Of a stretch of 46,381 bases of DNA, positions 34,173-46,256 are shown in pieces. The translations under genes and the position numbers were made by a program. The notes under the pieces are model-generated. The model saw only the letters and a list, made by a program, of their open reading frames with translations, searched no databases and was not told where the DNA came from. The stretch is from Parachlorella kessleri (taxonomy: Eukaryota; Chlorophyta; Trebouxiophyceae; Chlorellales; Chlorellaceae): the NCBI GenBank assembly GCA_001598975.1, contig BBXU01002442.1, positions 1-46,381 on the forward strand, read 5' to 3'. How positions within the stretch are numbered: position 1 is the first letter of the stretch; every line of letters begins with the position of its first letter.

Positions 34173-35027
34173 CCTATTGGGTGGGTGGGTGTGAGCGGCA
34201 CGGGTGGGGTACTGGCTGGACGGCACTGCACCAAAACTAGTATCAGCCAGTGCTTGCAGGAGGCAGAACATGCAGCAACCAGCTGCGGTTGAAATAGTCA
34301 ATATCTACAATGCGGACCGGGTTCTATTCTGCTCTTGTGTAGGTACCCAAGCTTGCTGTAGGGACGGGCAAGGAGACTCCGGCGGGCAGCTGAAGACAAA
34401 TCGCTGTGCACAGCACATTTGCTGTGACATAGTAGTGCAGCTATATGGTGACAACTGCCCACCATGGTGTTGTCAAGCACTACAAGGAAGTGACATTCCT
34501 CAGTATCTGGTGTGGCCTTCTGCGCCTCCTTCACATCTAGTGTATTGGCACCTTTTATCAGCTCAGGTCAAGTCTTCTGCATATAACTTCCCTTCATGCT
34601 ATGCTTGTCTCCTTCCGGGCCTTTTGATATTATTCACCCTACCTTTCGCCGGCGCCCCCTTCGCCCGAATATTGCCACTGTGCAACCCTTGCCGAACATT
34701 CAATAATTGCAGCCGCTCGTGCACTTATTTTGCACTAATTTGGTTGTGACGTGGGTTGGCTGATTAACTCTCAAAGGCAGAATTGTTAAAAGATATTGCG
34801 GAAACACCACAAAAACCAAGAGTCAACAGAGCAGTGCCGTACTGGTCACGCGGAAAGCTGGCCAGACAAAGGAAAACTCCCCTGGTCATTTTGGTTCGCC
34901 TAGGGCACCAAGTCCCGCCACTAAAAAGGCTTTCTAAGATACTCTCAGCTCCGTTTATAAAATGTAGCTGCTGCAGTGGACAGCAGTTGTTCCTCAAGCA
35001 TATAACCAGCTAGTTGCACTGGCCTCA
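34173..35027. other. Intergenic region, convergent 3' ends
   Basis: Holds the 3' UTRs of the HAD hydrolase (+) and the ELIP-like gene (-). A further HAD 3' exon could begin after the TTGCAG near 34260, but I could not confirm it. No other feature is seen. Confidence 0.4.
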
Positions 35028-35772
35028 TCAGAAGAAGGGCACCTCTGTATACCATTCCAGAGCAAGTAGTCCTACAAACCCAAGCATGGCTAGACGACCA
35101 TTGAGCCTTTCAGCCAACGGTGTAAAGACTCCAAAGGGCTCGTCAATAGCACCCGCCCGTAACGGCACCAGCGAGCCATACACAATCAGTGCCGCCAGCG
35201 CTAAGACTGCCCAGGGCGGGTGCTGAGCCTGCTGCAGCACCGTTTCTCCCGTCAGCATCTCCGTCCGCGGCACCAGCACCATCGCCAGCATGGCAAGCCG
35301 GCTGTTGATTTTCTCCGGTGCTGGACCATAGAACTTGAGAGCATCTGCAGCGCCAGAAGCGAGGGGTCGGCAGGAGCAACAAAGCCTGCTAAAGAGTTGG
35401 CTAGCGATAGGTGCCGTCCATTTGGCAGCGGCTGCCTACAGAGCTTGCCAGCAGAGCGCCCTTACCCCACAAGGACACTCGATAGGGGTTCACTCTAAGC
35501 CCCCCGTCAGCGGCTACTGGAGCGGCTACCGACTTGGCTACAGGTGCCTTGGTGCTGCTTGAGGTCGTGGTAGGGCTGACAGGCAGCTGGGAGTCTGCAG
35601 GCCGGTCAAAGGTTCGCATCCCGGGGGGTGACGCCCTAGCAACGACCTGCACTGGTGAGCTGCTTCCAACATGATGGCTGGTCTGTCTCCACAGCCTGTG
35701 AGCTGAGAAAACTTGGAAGGACCCGCCCACCCACGGCCGCTGAAACACAGAAGTTACGCCGGTCATGGTCAT
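35028..35772 (-). CDS. ELIP: Early light-induced protein (ELIP)-like, three-helix LHC-family protein
   Basis: Thylakoid stress protein of the chlorophyll a/b-binding superfamily, expected to bind chlorophyll and carotenoid under high light. Exons 35772-35466 and 35344-35028 join in phase (TGG G|AT) to 207 residues. Helix I has the E-x-x-N-x-R motif in PEKINSRLAMLAM (112-124). Helix II is WAVLALAALIVYGSLVPL. Helix III has ERLNGRLAMLGF (181-192), and the protein ends in EWYTEVPFF. The first 70 or so residues are rich in Ser, Arg and Val with no acidic cluster, a likely chloroplast transit peptide, followed by a Thr/Ser/Pro linker. A second ATG lies two codons in. The gene is divergent from the MYND-protein gene by 362 bp. 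Confidence 0.9.
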
Positions 35773-36134
35773 GCAAGCTCCTGCACACTGTTCTGATTGG
35801 CCTGGACGCCAGTGGCTGACGAGGGAATGGGTTTGGGAGCTTGCGCCCCAGGCAGTCTAGCATGCCCAGCACGGAGCATATGCTAGCATTATGGAATTAG
35901 CCAGAGATAGGGCACCAGGAGGGCACACAAAGGGGCCCAGTTGTCCTGTACTAGTCTGGAGACGTCCGCAGCCCTGGTTGCATCTGCTAGCAACATCCCA
36001 AGGCACCTGAACCTGCACTTTCTCATCGCATCTGGCATGTTAACAGTTAGTCTTTGAAGCTGGAGTTGGTTCTATCTAGCTCAGTTTGTGCCACCACACC
36101 TGCCGCTACCCCGTTGGCCTGGAGCACCACTGAG
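35773..36134. promoter_or_regulatory. Shared upstream region of ELIP-like and MYND-protein genes
   Basis: 362 bp separate the divergent starts. The part next to the MYND-protein gene is a diverged copy of the sequence upstream of the second MYND-protein gene (see the repeat entry), so at least that half belongs to the duplicated unit. Confidence 0.5.
35850..36134 (+). repeat. Upstream block shared with the second MYND-family gene
   Basis: Matching phrases occur in the same order here and at about 42785-43139: CTAGCA-GCC-AGCACGG, GCACCAGGA-GGCACACAA-GGGG, and CGTTGGCCTG-AGCA-CACTG just before the ATG. Substitutions and indels show that the copies have diverged. Confidence 0.65.
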
Positions 36135-39100
36135 ATGGCAGACACGCCGTGGTCCGCCACTGCTGTAGAGGCATGGGGCCAGTGGCTAAAGGCACTGCAG
36201 GGCTTGTCTGACCACAGCACAACTGCAGGGCAGCTGCGAAAAGCGCGTGAACAAGCCAGAAATGCAGTTGAAGCATGCCCTGGGGCTGGGAGCGAGCTGT
36301 GCACTTTCCTGGAGACTACTGAAAGGTGTGAGGGGGCGCTGCTGCCTACCGTACTGCGACACGCGCTTCGTGCACCTGGCGCTAGTCTTCTTGAGGCAAT
36401 CCTTGTTCTGCATGGTGCAGGAACTCCTCCGGCCTCACAGCGCTGGCGGCAGCGACGTTCAGAGCCCTGCTTCCCTGCTATGAGCCTAATGGGCCTCAGA
36501 GCGAAAGCAGCTTGTCGTTTCTGCGGTGGGCTGGCCTGCAAGGGCTTCAGCTGCTGCAGGAGCACATCAAGTGGATGGCAGCCGCAGGCAGCACGTGGCC
36601 GGAGGATACATGCGATGGGCTTGCCAATTTCGCACTGCGCGTGCTGCCGGGGTGGTTTAGCCTGGCGGCCAAGAGTGGAACACCTCTCCACCCACTGTTG
36701 CACAGTGAGGGCATGCGGCTGGCGAGGCAGGTAGTGACTGCATTCCCAGACCGCTACCTTCCACGCGGGCGGCTGGTTCAAGGGGTGTCCTCATGGCAGG
36801 AGGTCACACAGACCTTGACCAACCAGCCATGGCAGGAGGTCACACAGACCTTGACTGACCGGCCAAGTGCAGATCGACCATGGGGCCTGCCAGGTGGGGC
36901 TCTGTTTCCTGTTCGTATCTCAACCTGTTTGCTTTAATGTTTGCATTGGACTCTGCTGTCTGCTGTAGCTATCCGGTGTGGCGATGCCAAGGTTGGCCTG
37001 TAGTCATGCGTGCAGGGTTGACATGTTGTGGCAGTTTGCCTGACAGATGACTTGTGTATAAGTGGCACTTGGGAAATGCCTGGAATACACTACGGCTCAC
37101 TCATTAATTGAACCATATCATTGGACGATGATGGTGTGCGTTTATTGCACGCAGCTTCCCCAGTACCTGTCCTTATTCAGTTCGCCCATGGGGTGCTATT
37201 CTTGCCTAGCGGAGAGCAGCGGTGGAAAGCGAAAGTTACTCGGCGTATAGCTGAGGTTCCTCTGCTTTTGGCGTTTTGCCGATTCCTAAATGACATCGAG
37301 GTGAGAGCAGCATTTCCTTGCTGATGATGCAGGGGAGGGGTGCTCACCTTTACCACTTGGCCAGTGTCGTGATCACTAGCAGCCCAGGGCTGCTTGCACA
37401 GTCCCTTGGCGATTGCAGGGCTGCCTCTCTAGACATGCGGGCTGTCCCTGTGCTCTCATGTCTTATGCGAGGACTTTGCACATGCAGGAATACACTGTGG
37501 AAGATGCTTTGACAATAAAGGCGCAGGCTTTGCAAGTCCTTAGCTGCTCAGCCGTATTGCCTACTCTACACGAGGTTGCTGATGAGTACCCGAGGGGTGC
37601 TGGTGAGTAGAGGTGCAATGTCTCTAAGGCCCACCTCGCTTTTGTGGCTGCCTGTCCACACTTGTCCACAAGATTGGGGGTCGCAATCAAATCGCCTGGG
37701 TGTGTTTAGTATGAGTCGGAGTCTCTCCAAAACTCCTCCGCAACTGCCTGCAAAGCAGCCGTGTCCTCCCCTTCCATCCTCGCATACTGCTAGCCCTGAA
37801 CCCAGGGGTTAAGTCTCCCTTGCAGAGGTATTCGCCTCCGCGCATATGGCGGCCAGTCGGATGCTGACAGAAGTGGTCCGGCTTTTGCGCGACCGGCTTG
37901 CAACCTGCCAGGCAGGGACAGGCAACAGCCTTGGGGCAGCAGCTTCAGCAGCAGCAGTGGAATCACCCGCAGGCGGCCCGGAACGCCCAGAGGACTTCTC
38001 AGGATGCAGCAGCGCTCCGGCAGTGCAGCGACGGGAGCGAGGCCCACGGCGGCATGTGCAGCAGGCGGGACAGGGGCAGCAGCCGCCTAGCCTTGGCTTG
38101 CTTGAGCAGTTTTGCCAGGACTACCAGAGCTATTCCAGGTTCATGGCGACCTTCGTCCCCATGGTTATCAAGGGTGCTGGCCTAGACCTCTACAGGGAGC
38201 ACCGGGCAGCGCTTCACCAGGCTCTGCTGCTTGGCTGCCGGGCCTGTGTGGCTGCTCTGCACATGCTGTCTCACCAGCCAAGCGTCCCTTGCAGCAGCTG
38301 CAGCGACCGCCCCTCTGCGCCTACACCGCGGGATGTAAGCAGGCTGGAGCAGCGCTGCTCTGATGCGTACCTAACCCAGCTGGCAGCCCTGGGCCAGTTC
38401 AAGGAAAGTGATGTGCCACTGCTCAAGCAGGAGGTGGCAGCAGCTGCCATGGCAAGCAGCACCAGCACTGCCAGTGTAGTATCAGACGGCCAGATTGCGG
38501 CGGACCACCGCCTGCCAGGGCCGCTGTCAGCGCTGTGCTTTGTGTTGGCCTCCCGCCTGTCACCACACTACAGCAGTCTGCTTAAGTCTTCCTACCAGCG
38601 CCTGTGCTTGTCGCCTTTCACATGGCAGCAGGAAGTTGCGCCCCGCGGGGTGGTGTGTGAGTGGGCCCTGACATTGTTGATCGCTGGTCTGGAGGCCTTG
38701 AAGCCTGGTGAGCTGGCCTCACTCAATACCGAGGAGAGGCACAGCCTGTCAATGTCTCTCCTGCGCTGCTTGGACACACTGGTGAGAGGTGCTTGGCTGC
38801 CTGTCAGCTTGCCAGGGTTGGCTGTGCAGCACAGGGGTTCCTGGTGGGGTGCCTGAGAGCTGCATTGCACAGGAACAGGTGCAAAGCTTCAGGGTGTCAG
38901 CTGGCGCCCAAGTAGTAAGAGCTGCTCGGCTCACGTTCAAGGCAGTTGCGCATGCAAGCACCAGGTCTCTGCTGCCATGGGACTGTGGCCACTCTGCCGG
39001 CGCCCTGTGCTGTGTTGCAGGGCAAGGTTGCCAGGCAGGAGCGGCAAATCGCTGGACAGCAGGAGATGCAGCTTGGAAGGAGCACTACACAAGCGGCGTC

Positions 39101-41567
39101 CTCATGGCTCCTGGCCGGTTTTTCTGGCCTGCTGGAGAGCCTGTGTGTGGCGCTGGCTAGCTTGCAGGAGGTCACCGATTCAGCAGCGAGTGCTGCAGCC
39201 CCAGCTGCGGCTCTCTCTGTGGGGGAGCCTACTGCGTCAGTGGAGCCTTCTGCCTTCAGGTGCGATACGCGTTGCTCTTCAGTCACGGCTACTGTAGCTG
39301 GATCTCTCCACCGCTGTATGTGCTACCAGGGGCTGGAACAGTACCAGCTGTTGCTGGTACCCACCGTGTTGGGGGCAGGCCCATAACTGCCCAGCGGTCC
39401 GAAGCTGCCGCCGCCCTAGCATGTCCGGGATCGTGACCGGGAAGGCTAGCTAGTGCAAGCCAACGGCACTGAGTGTGTACTGTTAAATGCAAGATTGAGT
39501 GGGCAAACTCAGCTTCTCTAGCTAACTCCATGTTACCTGCAGAAGCCCTGGGGCCGAGGTTGTTACCAAGGCCAGCATATTTCTGGCGGCTTCTGCAGCT
39601 ATGCATCTGTCTCGTGCATTAGAAAACCCCGCCGCAGGGGGCGGTTGGGACAGGTATGGGCGGGGATGGAAATAGTGGCGTGCGACCTGACTTTCCACAG
39701 TCTTGCCGGCCAATGCATGCCCTCGCCTCGCTTTTGAAAGCAGGCCCTACCCTTTCCTGCAGGCCGCAAAAGAATCCAGGGATTTGATTGGTCCCATCAG
39801 TCTTGCCCACCTTTGCAGGTCATTACCAAGCCCGGCGCTCTGCCACTGGCGCTGGGTGGTGAACCTTGTTGCCCTGGGTAGGGAAACGAGTGCAGGCTTG
39901 GCAGCAGCGGCAGCTCGGCTGCTCTTGTCTAACATATCGGTAAGACCGGCAGGTTTCTCACTGTGCCCGCAATTGCCCCTAGCGACACATGCTTCCGGAC
40001 TGCGCAGAGCTTCCCTACCGCCTTCCATGGGGCCCACCCCCCGTGGTGCTGGGTGTTGTGGCACGGTCTGCCAGCATTGAAAAGGTGTGACGCATTGTGG
40101 CGCACAACCGCACTCATCGTATCGTAATTACGCTGCGCTTGACACCACTTCTTGGATCTGACACTACTTCTTGGGTCCTTGGTGCAGCTTCGTGAGGACG
40201 ACAGGGTGGCGGCTGATGCTGCTGCCAAGGACCGCTTGGTCTCCCTGCTGTCTTGCGAATGCGGCGCACAGCCTCTGGCCGTGGTGTCGCTGGCTGCAAG
40301 CACCATCCTGATTGTGCTAGCCGGCTCTCTCTTCTTGGAGCTTGACCACCAGAGCAAAGCGGCAGCACCACAGGTGGTCACGCAAGGCTCAGAAGCTCTC
40401 ACATCCATGGCATGACATGTTAGTGCTAATTCATGATTCAACAAACGTCTGGTTTTGCAAATAACCCGCAAATATGTTGTGTGCGTTGCTTTGTGGAGGC
40501 AGTGTGGCAAGTGAATGCAGTGCATTATGCAAGGAGGCAGGGATAAGTGTGGGAGAGTTGGGAAGCCTTCTCCCTGGTATGGTAAGCAGGGACAGGAAGC
40601 ACAGCAAGCGGGGGTGCTGGTGCCCTGTCCTCCTGAAGGCATCCCATGGCAGCTCTGTGTAGTACAGGTAGGCAGGGCTATTGATTTCAGTTGTGAGGCA
40701 TGCATGCTGGCCGGTAAGCAGGCATTGAGAGATGTGCACTTCTTGCGCAACTGGTGCCCTTGTGCAGGACGGCAGCTCTGTTCAGCGAAGGCAGAAGCTG
40801 CTGAGGTCAGTCATCAAGACCTGCTGCCAGACTGTTGATGAGGCAGCGGACACCAGCTTTGCGTCTCAGGAGCAGATGATAGACCAAAACGCCAAGTGGA
40901 TGATGCAGTGGAACCTGGACGAACGAATTGGAGATGTGAGAAGGGCGGCGCTGGGTGCAGCGTTGTACGCATGGCAGGCCAGACTTGTGGGGTTGCTGCC
41001 TCTCATGCGGTATGTTGTGGCGAAGGCCCAGGCCCAGACCAGCGGCCAGCCAGCGAGCAGTGGCCGCGGAATGGCTGACAGTGCGGAAGTTCCACTGGTG
41101 GCCCTACAGCGGGATGTGGCTGTCTCGGCGGTGGGCTGCTGTGCTGCCACCAGGTGCAGCAGCAGCGAAGTTGTATGGGCATGGCAGCGGCCAGCTTATC
41201 TGTGCGCCAGGTGCCGGGTGGTGCGCTACTGCAGGTAGGGCCACCGGTTCCTGTCCCTCCCAGCGCTGACAAACCTACCTACCGCGCACAGATTGCCGAG
41301 CGCCAGGTCTTGTTGCAGAAGGGAGTCGTGTATGGCAGACTAGCCTTTGTCGCATGTGCCCTTTCAGAAGCCTGCTGGTTTGGCTGTACACTCAGCGTAC
41401 TGTGAGACATACCTGCCGCAACCTGGACACAGTTTCAGTGCGAAGCTTTGGGTCTGCTTATGGATGGCTGCAGGGCCGAATGTGCGCGGCTTGACTGGCC
41501 GCGCCACCGCCCCATCTGCCAAGCACTGGCAGCATTGCGACGAGAGCGATCTGGGACCTGCGCCTGA
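36135..41567 (+). CDS. Large protein of unknown function with C-terminal MYND zinc finger (paralogue A)
   Basis: Eleven exons: 36135-36325, 36421-36893, 37155-37300, 37488-37602, 37826-38781, 39021-39259, 39543-39653, 39819-39939, 40188-40373, 40768-41234, 41474-41567. They give 1032 residues with all phases consistent, and exons 1-6 are mirrored in the downstream paralogue. The C-terminus is a MYND finger: C971-x4-C976, C992-x2-C995, C1001-x3-C1005, H1013-x3-C1017, including the typical YC and DWPRHR segments. MYND fingers bind short proline motifs in partner proteins. The rest is mostly helical and hydrophilic, with no catalytic motif that I recognise. Conserved islands include LGLLEQF-QDYQS, LLGCRACVAAL, a CxxC after PSVP, and GPLSALCFVLASRLSP. 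A hydrophobic stretch (VVSLAASTILIVLAG) lies in exon 9. A 36-bp tandem duplication lies in exon 2. Confidence 0.85.
36794..36865 (+). repeat. 36-bp tandem duplication in exon 2 of MYND paralogue A
   Basis: Two adjacent copies (36794-36829, 36830-36865) encode WQEVTQTLTNQP and WQEVTQTLTDRP. The frame is kept. The paralogue has a single WQEVTHSL, so the duplication followed the gene duplication. Confidence 0.92.
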
Positions 41568-42065
41568 TGTGACGATTAAGTACATATACATATACCGTGA
41601 GCGACATCTAGAATGAGTCGATGCAATTCCCTGCAAGGCTGCATGTTATCAGTGTCAGTTGTGTGGGCGTGTCCCCCTCTGTTGCTGGGCGACAACAAAC
41701 CGGGGGCAGGGTGGCGATGTAGGCAACTGACGCCATTCCCAACCTGCACTGCTCTTTTTGGCTCCCTTGACGAATAAGGGCTGTATAAACAGGTCAAGAG
41801 GTCAGTGGAGAAGCAGCAACAAAGAGACGCTCTTCTGCATCAGAAGGTGATGCGAATTCACTGGGTCAGAAGAAACGCCTCTCATCCTTGAGGCTGAAAG
41901 TTTACACCACAGTGGATGGTAAAATGGTGCACCAAGCAGGAAAGAATACTAGCGCAAGTATACCTCTTTCGTTTCCCTTGCCCTCATTTGCAGCCTTGCT
42001 TCTCTCTGCAGCCTGTCAGCCTGCTATGCTCGCCTGCTGCGCGTCCTGATTGCTGACAGCTGTTC

Positions 42066-42085
42066 TCTAGTCTAGTCTAGTCTAA
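42066..42085. repeat. TCTAG tandem repeat
   Basis: Three perfect TCTAG units followed by TCTAA. Simple sequence; no function assigned. Confidence 0.85.
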
Positions 42086-42609
42086 CAGCGTACCGCCACC
42101 TGACCATGCTGCCGTGAGTCCCCCAAATGGGGCCAACAAAAAGCCAGGATGTACTATGCCCACAAACCACAAGATCCAAGTACCAATTCTTAATGGCATG
42201 CACCACCCCGTCCGGACGGGGAAACCAACAAAAATCACAACCAAGGGTCTATCCCACCAAGCTTCTCCATGTGTCCTTCATAGCACAAGCACTTAGCCAA
42301 TTGAAGGCAACCCGCGAGCCGCCCCCAGCGTTCATTTTGTCCTGCTGCTGCCGTCTGGCCCCACTCAAGTCTAGCTGCTTCAGATGCTCCTCATAGACCC
42401 GGGGTAGCAAGGGGTTAGCAAGCCGCCCCCGCCGCCCCACCCCGTTCTCTGTTCTCTGTTGTCTTCTATTTCAAGCTGAACCTTCTTCTCTACTGCCTGT
42501 TTCAGTTTCTGCTGCACCTTAGCTTGCCTTGGGGAGAGAACTGCTGGCTCAGAACTCAGGTAAGACTCAGGACCATCCCTGCATCCCGCCCTATCAGTCC
42601 CTCCATGTC

Positions 42610-42709
42610 GGAAGTTCCAACCCTATCCCCCTGTTCGCACTACCTGCCACCATTAAAAAGTGCTCCCAAGTTGGAAGTTCCAACCCTATCTCACTGCCTG
42701 CCACCATTA
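42610..42709. repeat. Imperfect direct repeat upstream of MYND paralogue B
   Basis: The blocks GGAAGTTCCAACCCTATC and CCTGCCACCATTA occur in the same order at 42610-42655 and 42673-42709, with the second copy shortened internally. It is a small local duplication in the promoter-side spacer. Confidence 0.85.
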
Positions 42710-43139
42710 CTGATAATCAGGTCCGAGGCTGACTGTGTGCAATACCAGTGCATCAGTCGGATATCGAATTTCTTCCGCCTGGGCGCCGGGAGTTTAGCAC
42801 GCCTAGCACGGCCAGAGTCATGCAGGAGACTCGCACAGAGCACCAGGATGGCACACAAGGGGTTTCAAGGTGTGCACCAGTGCACGACTGTCGACATCCG
42901 TGATTACTCCACTGTAGAAAGGCTGTGATGATCACACACGGAAGCCTGCTATCGATAAGAGAACGTGGCTTGTGACAGCCTGTTAAAAATTCCCCTTTTC
43001 AGTCTTCTCACAAAGCCTATTGCACCACGGTTCTCTCTCTCTCTGCGTTCTAGGCTTGAAGCCTAGCAGCCTTGAAGTCCAAGTATATCTTCCCTAGCTT
43101 AGCATCTCTCGCTGCCCGTTGGCCTGAAGCAGCACTGTG

Positions 43140-46100
43140 ATGGCAAACACGCCATGGTCCGCCACTGCAGCTGAGGCGTGGAGCCAGTGGCTGGGGGCAG
43201 TGCAGGGCCTGTCTGGTCAACCGGATCAACGCACAACTGCAGCAGCGTTGTTACCGACAGCCTTTGACCAAGCCAGAAATGCAGTTGAGGCATGCCCTGG
43301 GGCTGGGAGCGAGCTGCGCACATTCCTCGAGACTGCTGAAAGGTGGGCGAGGGGCTGCTGCCACCATACCCTTGCGCGCTTTTGCTTACCATACTCGGCA
43401 TTTATTTAGAAGCAGGATCATCTGTCGGGCTGTGCTTCATGCAGCTCTTTCTGTTTCGCACGATGCAGGAACTCGTTCGGTATTGGAGCGCTGGTGGGAG
43501 CATGCTACGGCGCCCTGCACACCTGCTATCACTCTCAACCCGATGGGCCTCAGAGCGACAGCCACCTGTCATTGCTGCTGCGGGCAGGCCTGCAGGGACT
43601 TCAGCTGCTGCAGGAGCACGCCAAGTGGATGGCTGCCACAGGCAGAACGTGGGCGGAGGATATATACAACGTGCTTGCCTGTTTCACACTGGACTCGCTT
43701 CCCGGTTGGTTCAGGCAGGCGGACGAGAGTATAACACCGCTTCATCTAGAGTTACACAGTGAGGGCATGCGGCTGGCGAGGCAGATAGTGACTACAGTCC
43801 CAGACACCTGGCTTGAACCTCAGCGGCTGATTCAAGGGGTGGCCTCATGGCAGGAGGTCACGCATAGCCTATCAATATGGCGAAGCACACAGCACCCAGG
43901 CGGGTTGTCAGGTAGGGCCTTCTTGTATGTAGCTTCACCTTGTTTGCGTTGCTGTTGACATTAACTCTGCCGTAGCTATTGGGTGTGACGCTGCCGAACC
44001 TGGCTTGTAGACATGCATGCATGTCGCATGCTTCGCTGTTTGCCCCTCACCAACTTTCCCTGGCATTGGAGTCACGCTTGGACTGGAGAGCTTTACTAGG
44101 GCTTTCCTTCCTCGGATCCTCAAGTATGAAATGAGCTGCTAGTTTGGCACTCAGGTTCCCCAGTACCCACCTTAGTCCAGTTCGCCCATGAGGTCCTCTT
44201 CTTGCCTGGTGGAGAGCAGCGGTGGAGCGCAGGCATTACTAGGCGCATTGCTGGGGCTTCTCTGCTTATAGATTGCTGCCATTTCCTGGGTTTCGTCAAG
44301 GTGAGAGCAGCTCTTTCTACAGTGCATGGGAGGGGCGCTTGCGACCTATGTTTGCAGTTGATCACTGGCAACCAGGGTTGCTCGTACTTTTCCATTCGCG
44401 CTTGCTGTGGTGCAGGCACAAGCTAGTCCAGCTTGTTGTGCGTGCCCCTGTCACATTGCTAAGGCTGGTACCTGGAACGCAGGAGTGCGACGGAGGAGAT
44501 GCTTTGCAAATCAAGGTGCAGGCTTTGCACGTTCTCAGCTGTGTAGACCTATTGCCTGCTCTCCACGAGCTTGTTGATGAGTGGCCCTCTGGTGAGTATA
44601 GTGCAAGGTCCTATGGGACAGCCTTGACTTCTTGGCTGCCGCTCCCCACTTGCATTATGCTGGGGAGAACTGCGGAAAGGTGCCTTGCAGGTGTTTGCAA
44701 TCACCCATTCCTGGCGCAATCTTGGCAAGTGCCTGTGAGTCAACCTCCTGGCAAGTGCTTGTAAGCCGGTCGTCTCCGCCCCTCCTATGCCTCAGTCTCT
44801 GCTAGCACTTACCGGAGGATTTGGAAATTTTCGTTTGCAGAATATTTTGCTGACGCACATGAGTCGGCCAGCGCGGTGTTGGGAGAATTGATGAGACAGT
44901 TGCGCGACCCGCTTGCTGCCTGTCAGGCAGGGAGAGGGAAGGGAGTCAGGGCAGCTGCAGGAGACGCTGCTGCCAGCGGCCTATTGGGCCAAGAGGTTGG
45001 CCCAGGGCTCAGCAGCGCTCTGGCAGAGCAGCAGGAGCGGCGTGAGCCAGGGCCACGGCTGCATGTGCAGCAGATGGGACAGGGGCAGCAGCTTAGCCTT
45101 GGCTTGCTTGAGCAGTTTTTCCAGGACTACCAGAGCTTCTGCAGGTTCCTGGCGAACCTCGTTGGCAAGACTCCTGCGAGCGCTGAGCCAGATCAGTACG
45201 AGCATCTCCGGGCAAGATATTACCAGTCTATGCTGCTTGGCTGCCGGGCCTGTGTGGCTGCTCTGCAAACCCTGTCGCAGCAGCCAAGCGTCCCTTGCAG
45301 CGCTTGTGGCGACCGCATCTTTGCACCACAGGATGTAGGCAGCCTGGAGCAGCTCTGCTGTGATGCTTACCTAACCCAGCTGACGGTCCTTGTCCAGTTC
45401 AAGTTGAGCTCTGCAAGAGGTCTCGTAGACGAGGCGGCAGCAGTTGCCATGGGCGGCAGACCCTGCACTGCCGGCGCAGTATCAGACAGCCAGACTGGGG
45501 CGGGCCCCACCCTGCCAGGGCCGCTGTCCGCGCTGTGCTTTGTGCTGGCCTCCCGCCTGTCACCACGCTACAGCACTCTGCTGGAGTCCTCTTACCAGCG
45601 CCTGTGCTTGTCGCCTTTCGACTGGCAGCGGGAGGTTGCACCCTGCGAGGTGATGTGTAAGGGGGCCCTGGCACTGTTGACTGCCAATTTGGAGCGCTTG
45701 GAGCAGCCTGAGCTGCTGGCCTTGCTTAGTCGCGACGAGAGCGCCGCCCTGTCCCTTTCGCTCGTGCGCGTCCTGGACACACTGGTGAGGAGTGCTTGTT
45801 TGCCCTGCCATCTTGCCGGGAGTTGAGTGCACAGCATAGGGGCTCCTGGGTTGGTGTCACGGGGCTTTGCAATGCATGAGGTGAGGGCTTGCGTGCACAC
45901 CTTGAAACGTCAGCTGACGCCCGAGTAGTGGAGCTGCTTGGCTTGTTCAGCACCACAGGTGCCATGCCGCGCATGTGTGTCCCTGCTGCCATGGGACGGC
46001 GGCAATCTGCTGGCGCCCTTTCTGGGTCGCAGGGCAGGGTCGCCAGTCAGCAGTGGCAAGACGCGCTGACTGTGGAGGGCAGTATACCAGCAGGGCCTAC

Positions 46101-46256
46101 AGTGCTCCTGGCCAGCTTGTCCCAGCTGCTGGAGAGGCTGTGTGTGTCGCTGGTTAGCTTGCAAGGGGCCACCTTTCCGGCAGGGAATGCTGCTGCATCA
46201 GCCGCGGTTTCCCCCATGGGGAATACCCCTGGGTCAGAGGAGCCGCCTGCCGCCAG
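43140..46256 (+). CDS. Tandem paralogue (B) of the MYND-finger protein, 3' partial
   Basis: Second copy of the family. Exons 43140-43342, 43469-43911, 44155-44300, 44483-44591, 44841-45784 and 46033-46256 are in phase and match exons 1-6 of paralogue A one for one, with identical intron phases and an exon 3 of identical length (146 nt). The N-termini are MANTPWSATAAEAWSQWL here and MADTPWSATAVEAWGQWL in A. Conserved blocks are ARNAVEACPGAGSEL, HSEGMRLARQ, LLGCRACVAAL and CFVLASRLSP. The last visible exon ends with a donor at the same phase-2 position as in A, so later exons, including the expected MYND finger, lie beyond the right edge. No stop or frameshift breaks the frame, so the copy appears functional. 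The N-terminal part lacks the 36-bp duplication. Confidence 0.83.

Larger units (their letters stand above)
41568..43139. other. Spacer between the tandem MYND-family genes
   Basis: About 1.6 kb holding the 3' UTR of paralogue A and the promoter of paralogue B. Its last 350 bp are homologous to the region upstream of paralogue A. It contains short simple and direct repeats, listed separately. No further coding sequence is seen. Confidence 0.5.

Noticed and set aside
42066..42085. TCTAG array as an interstitial telomere
   Set aside because: The unit is not a known algal telomere repeat and the array is only 20 bp.
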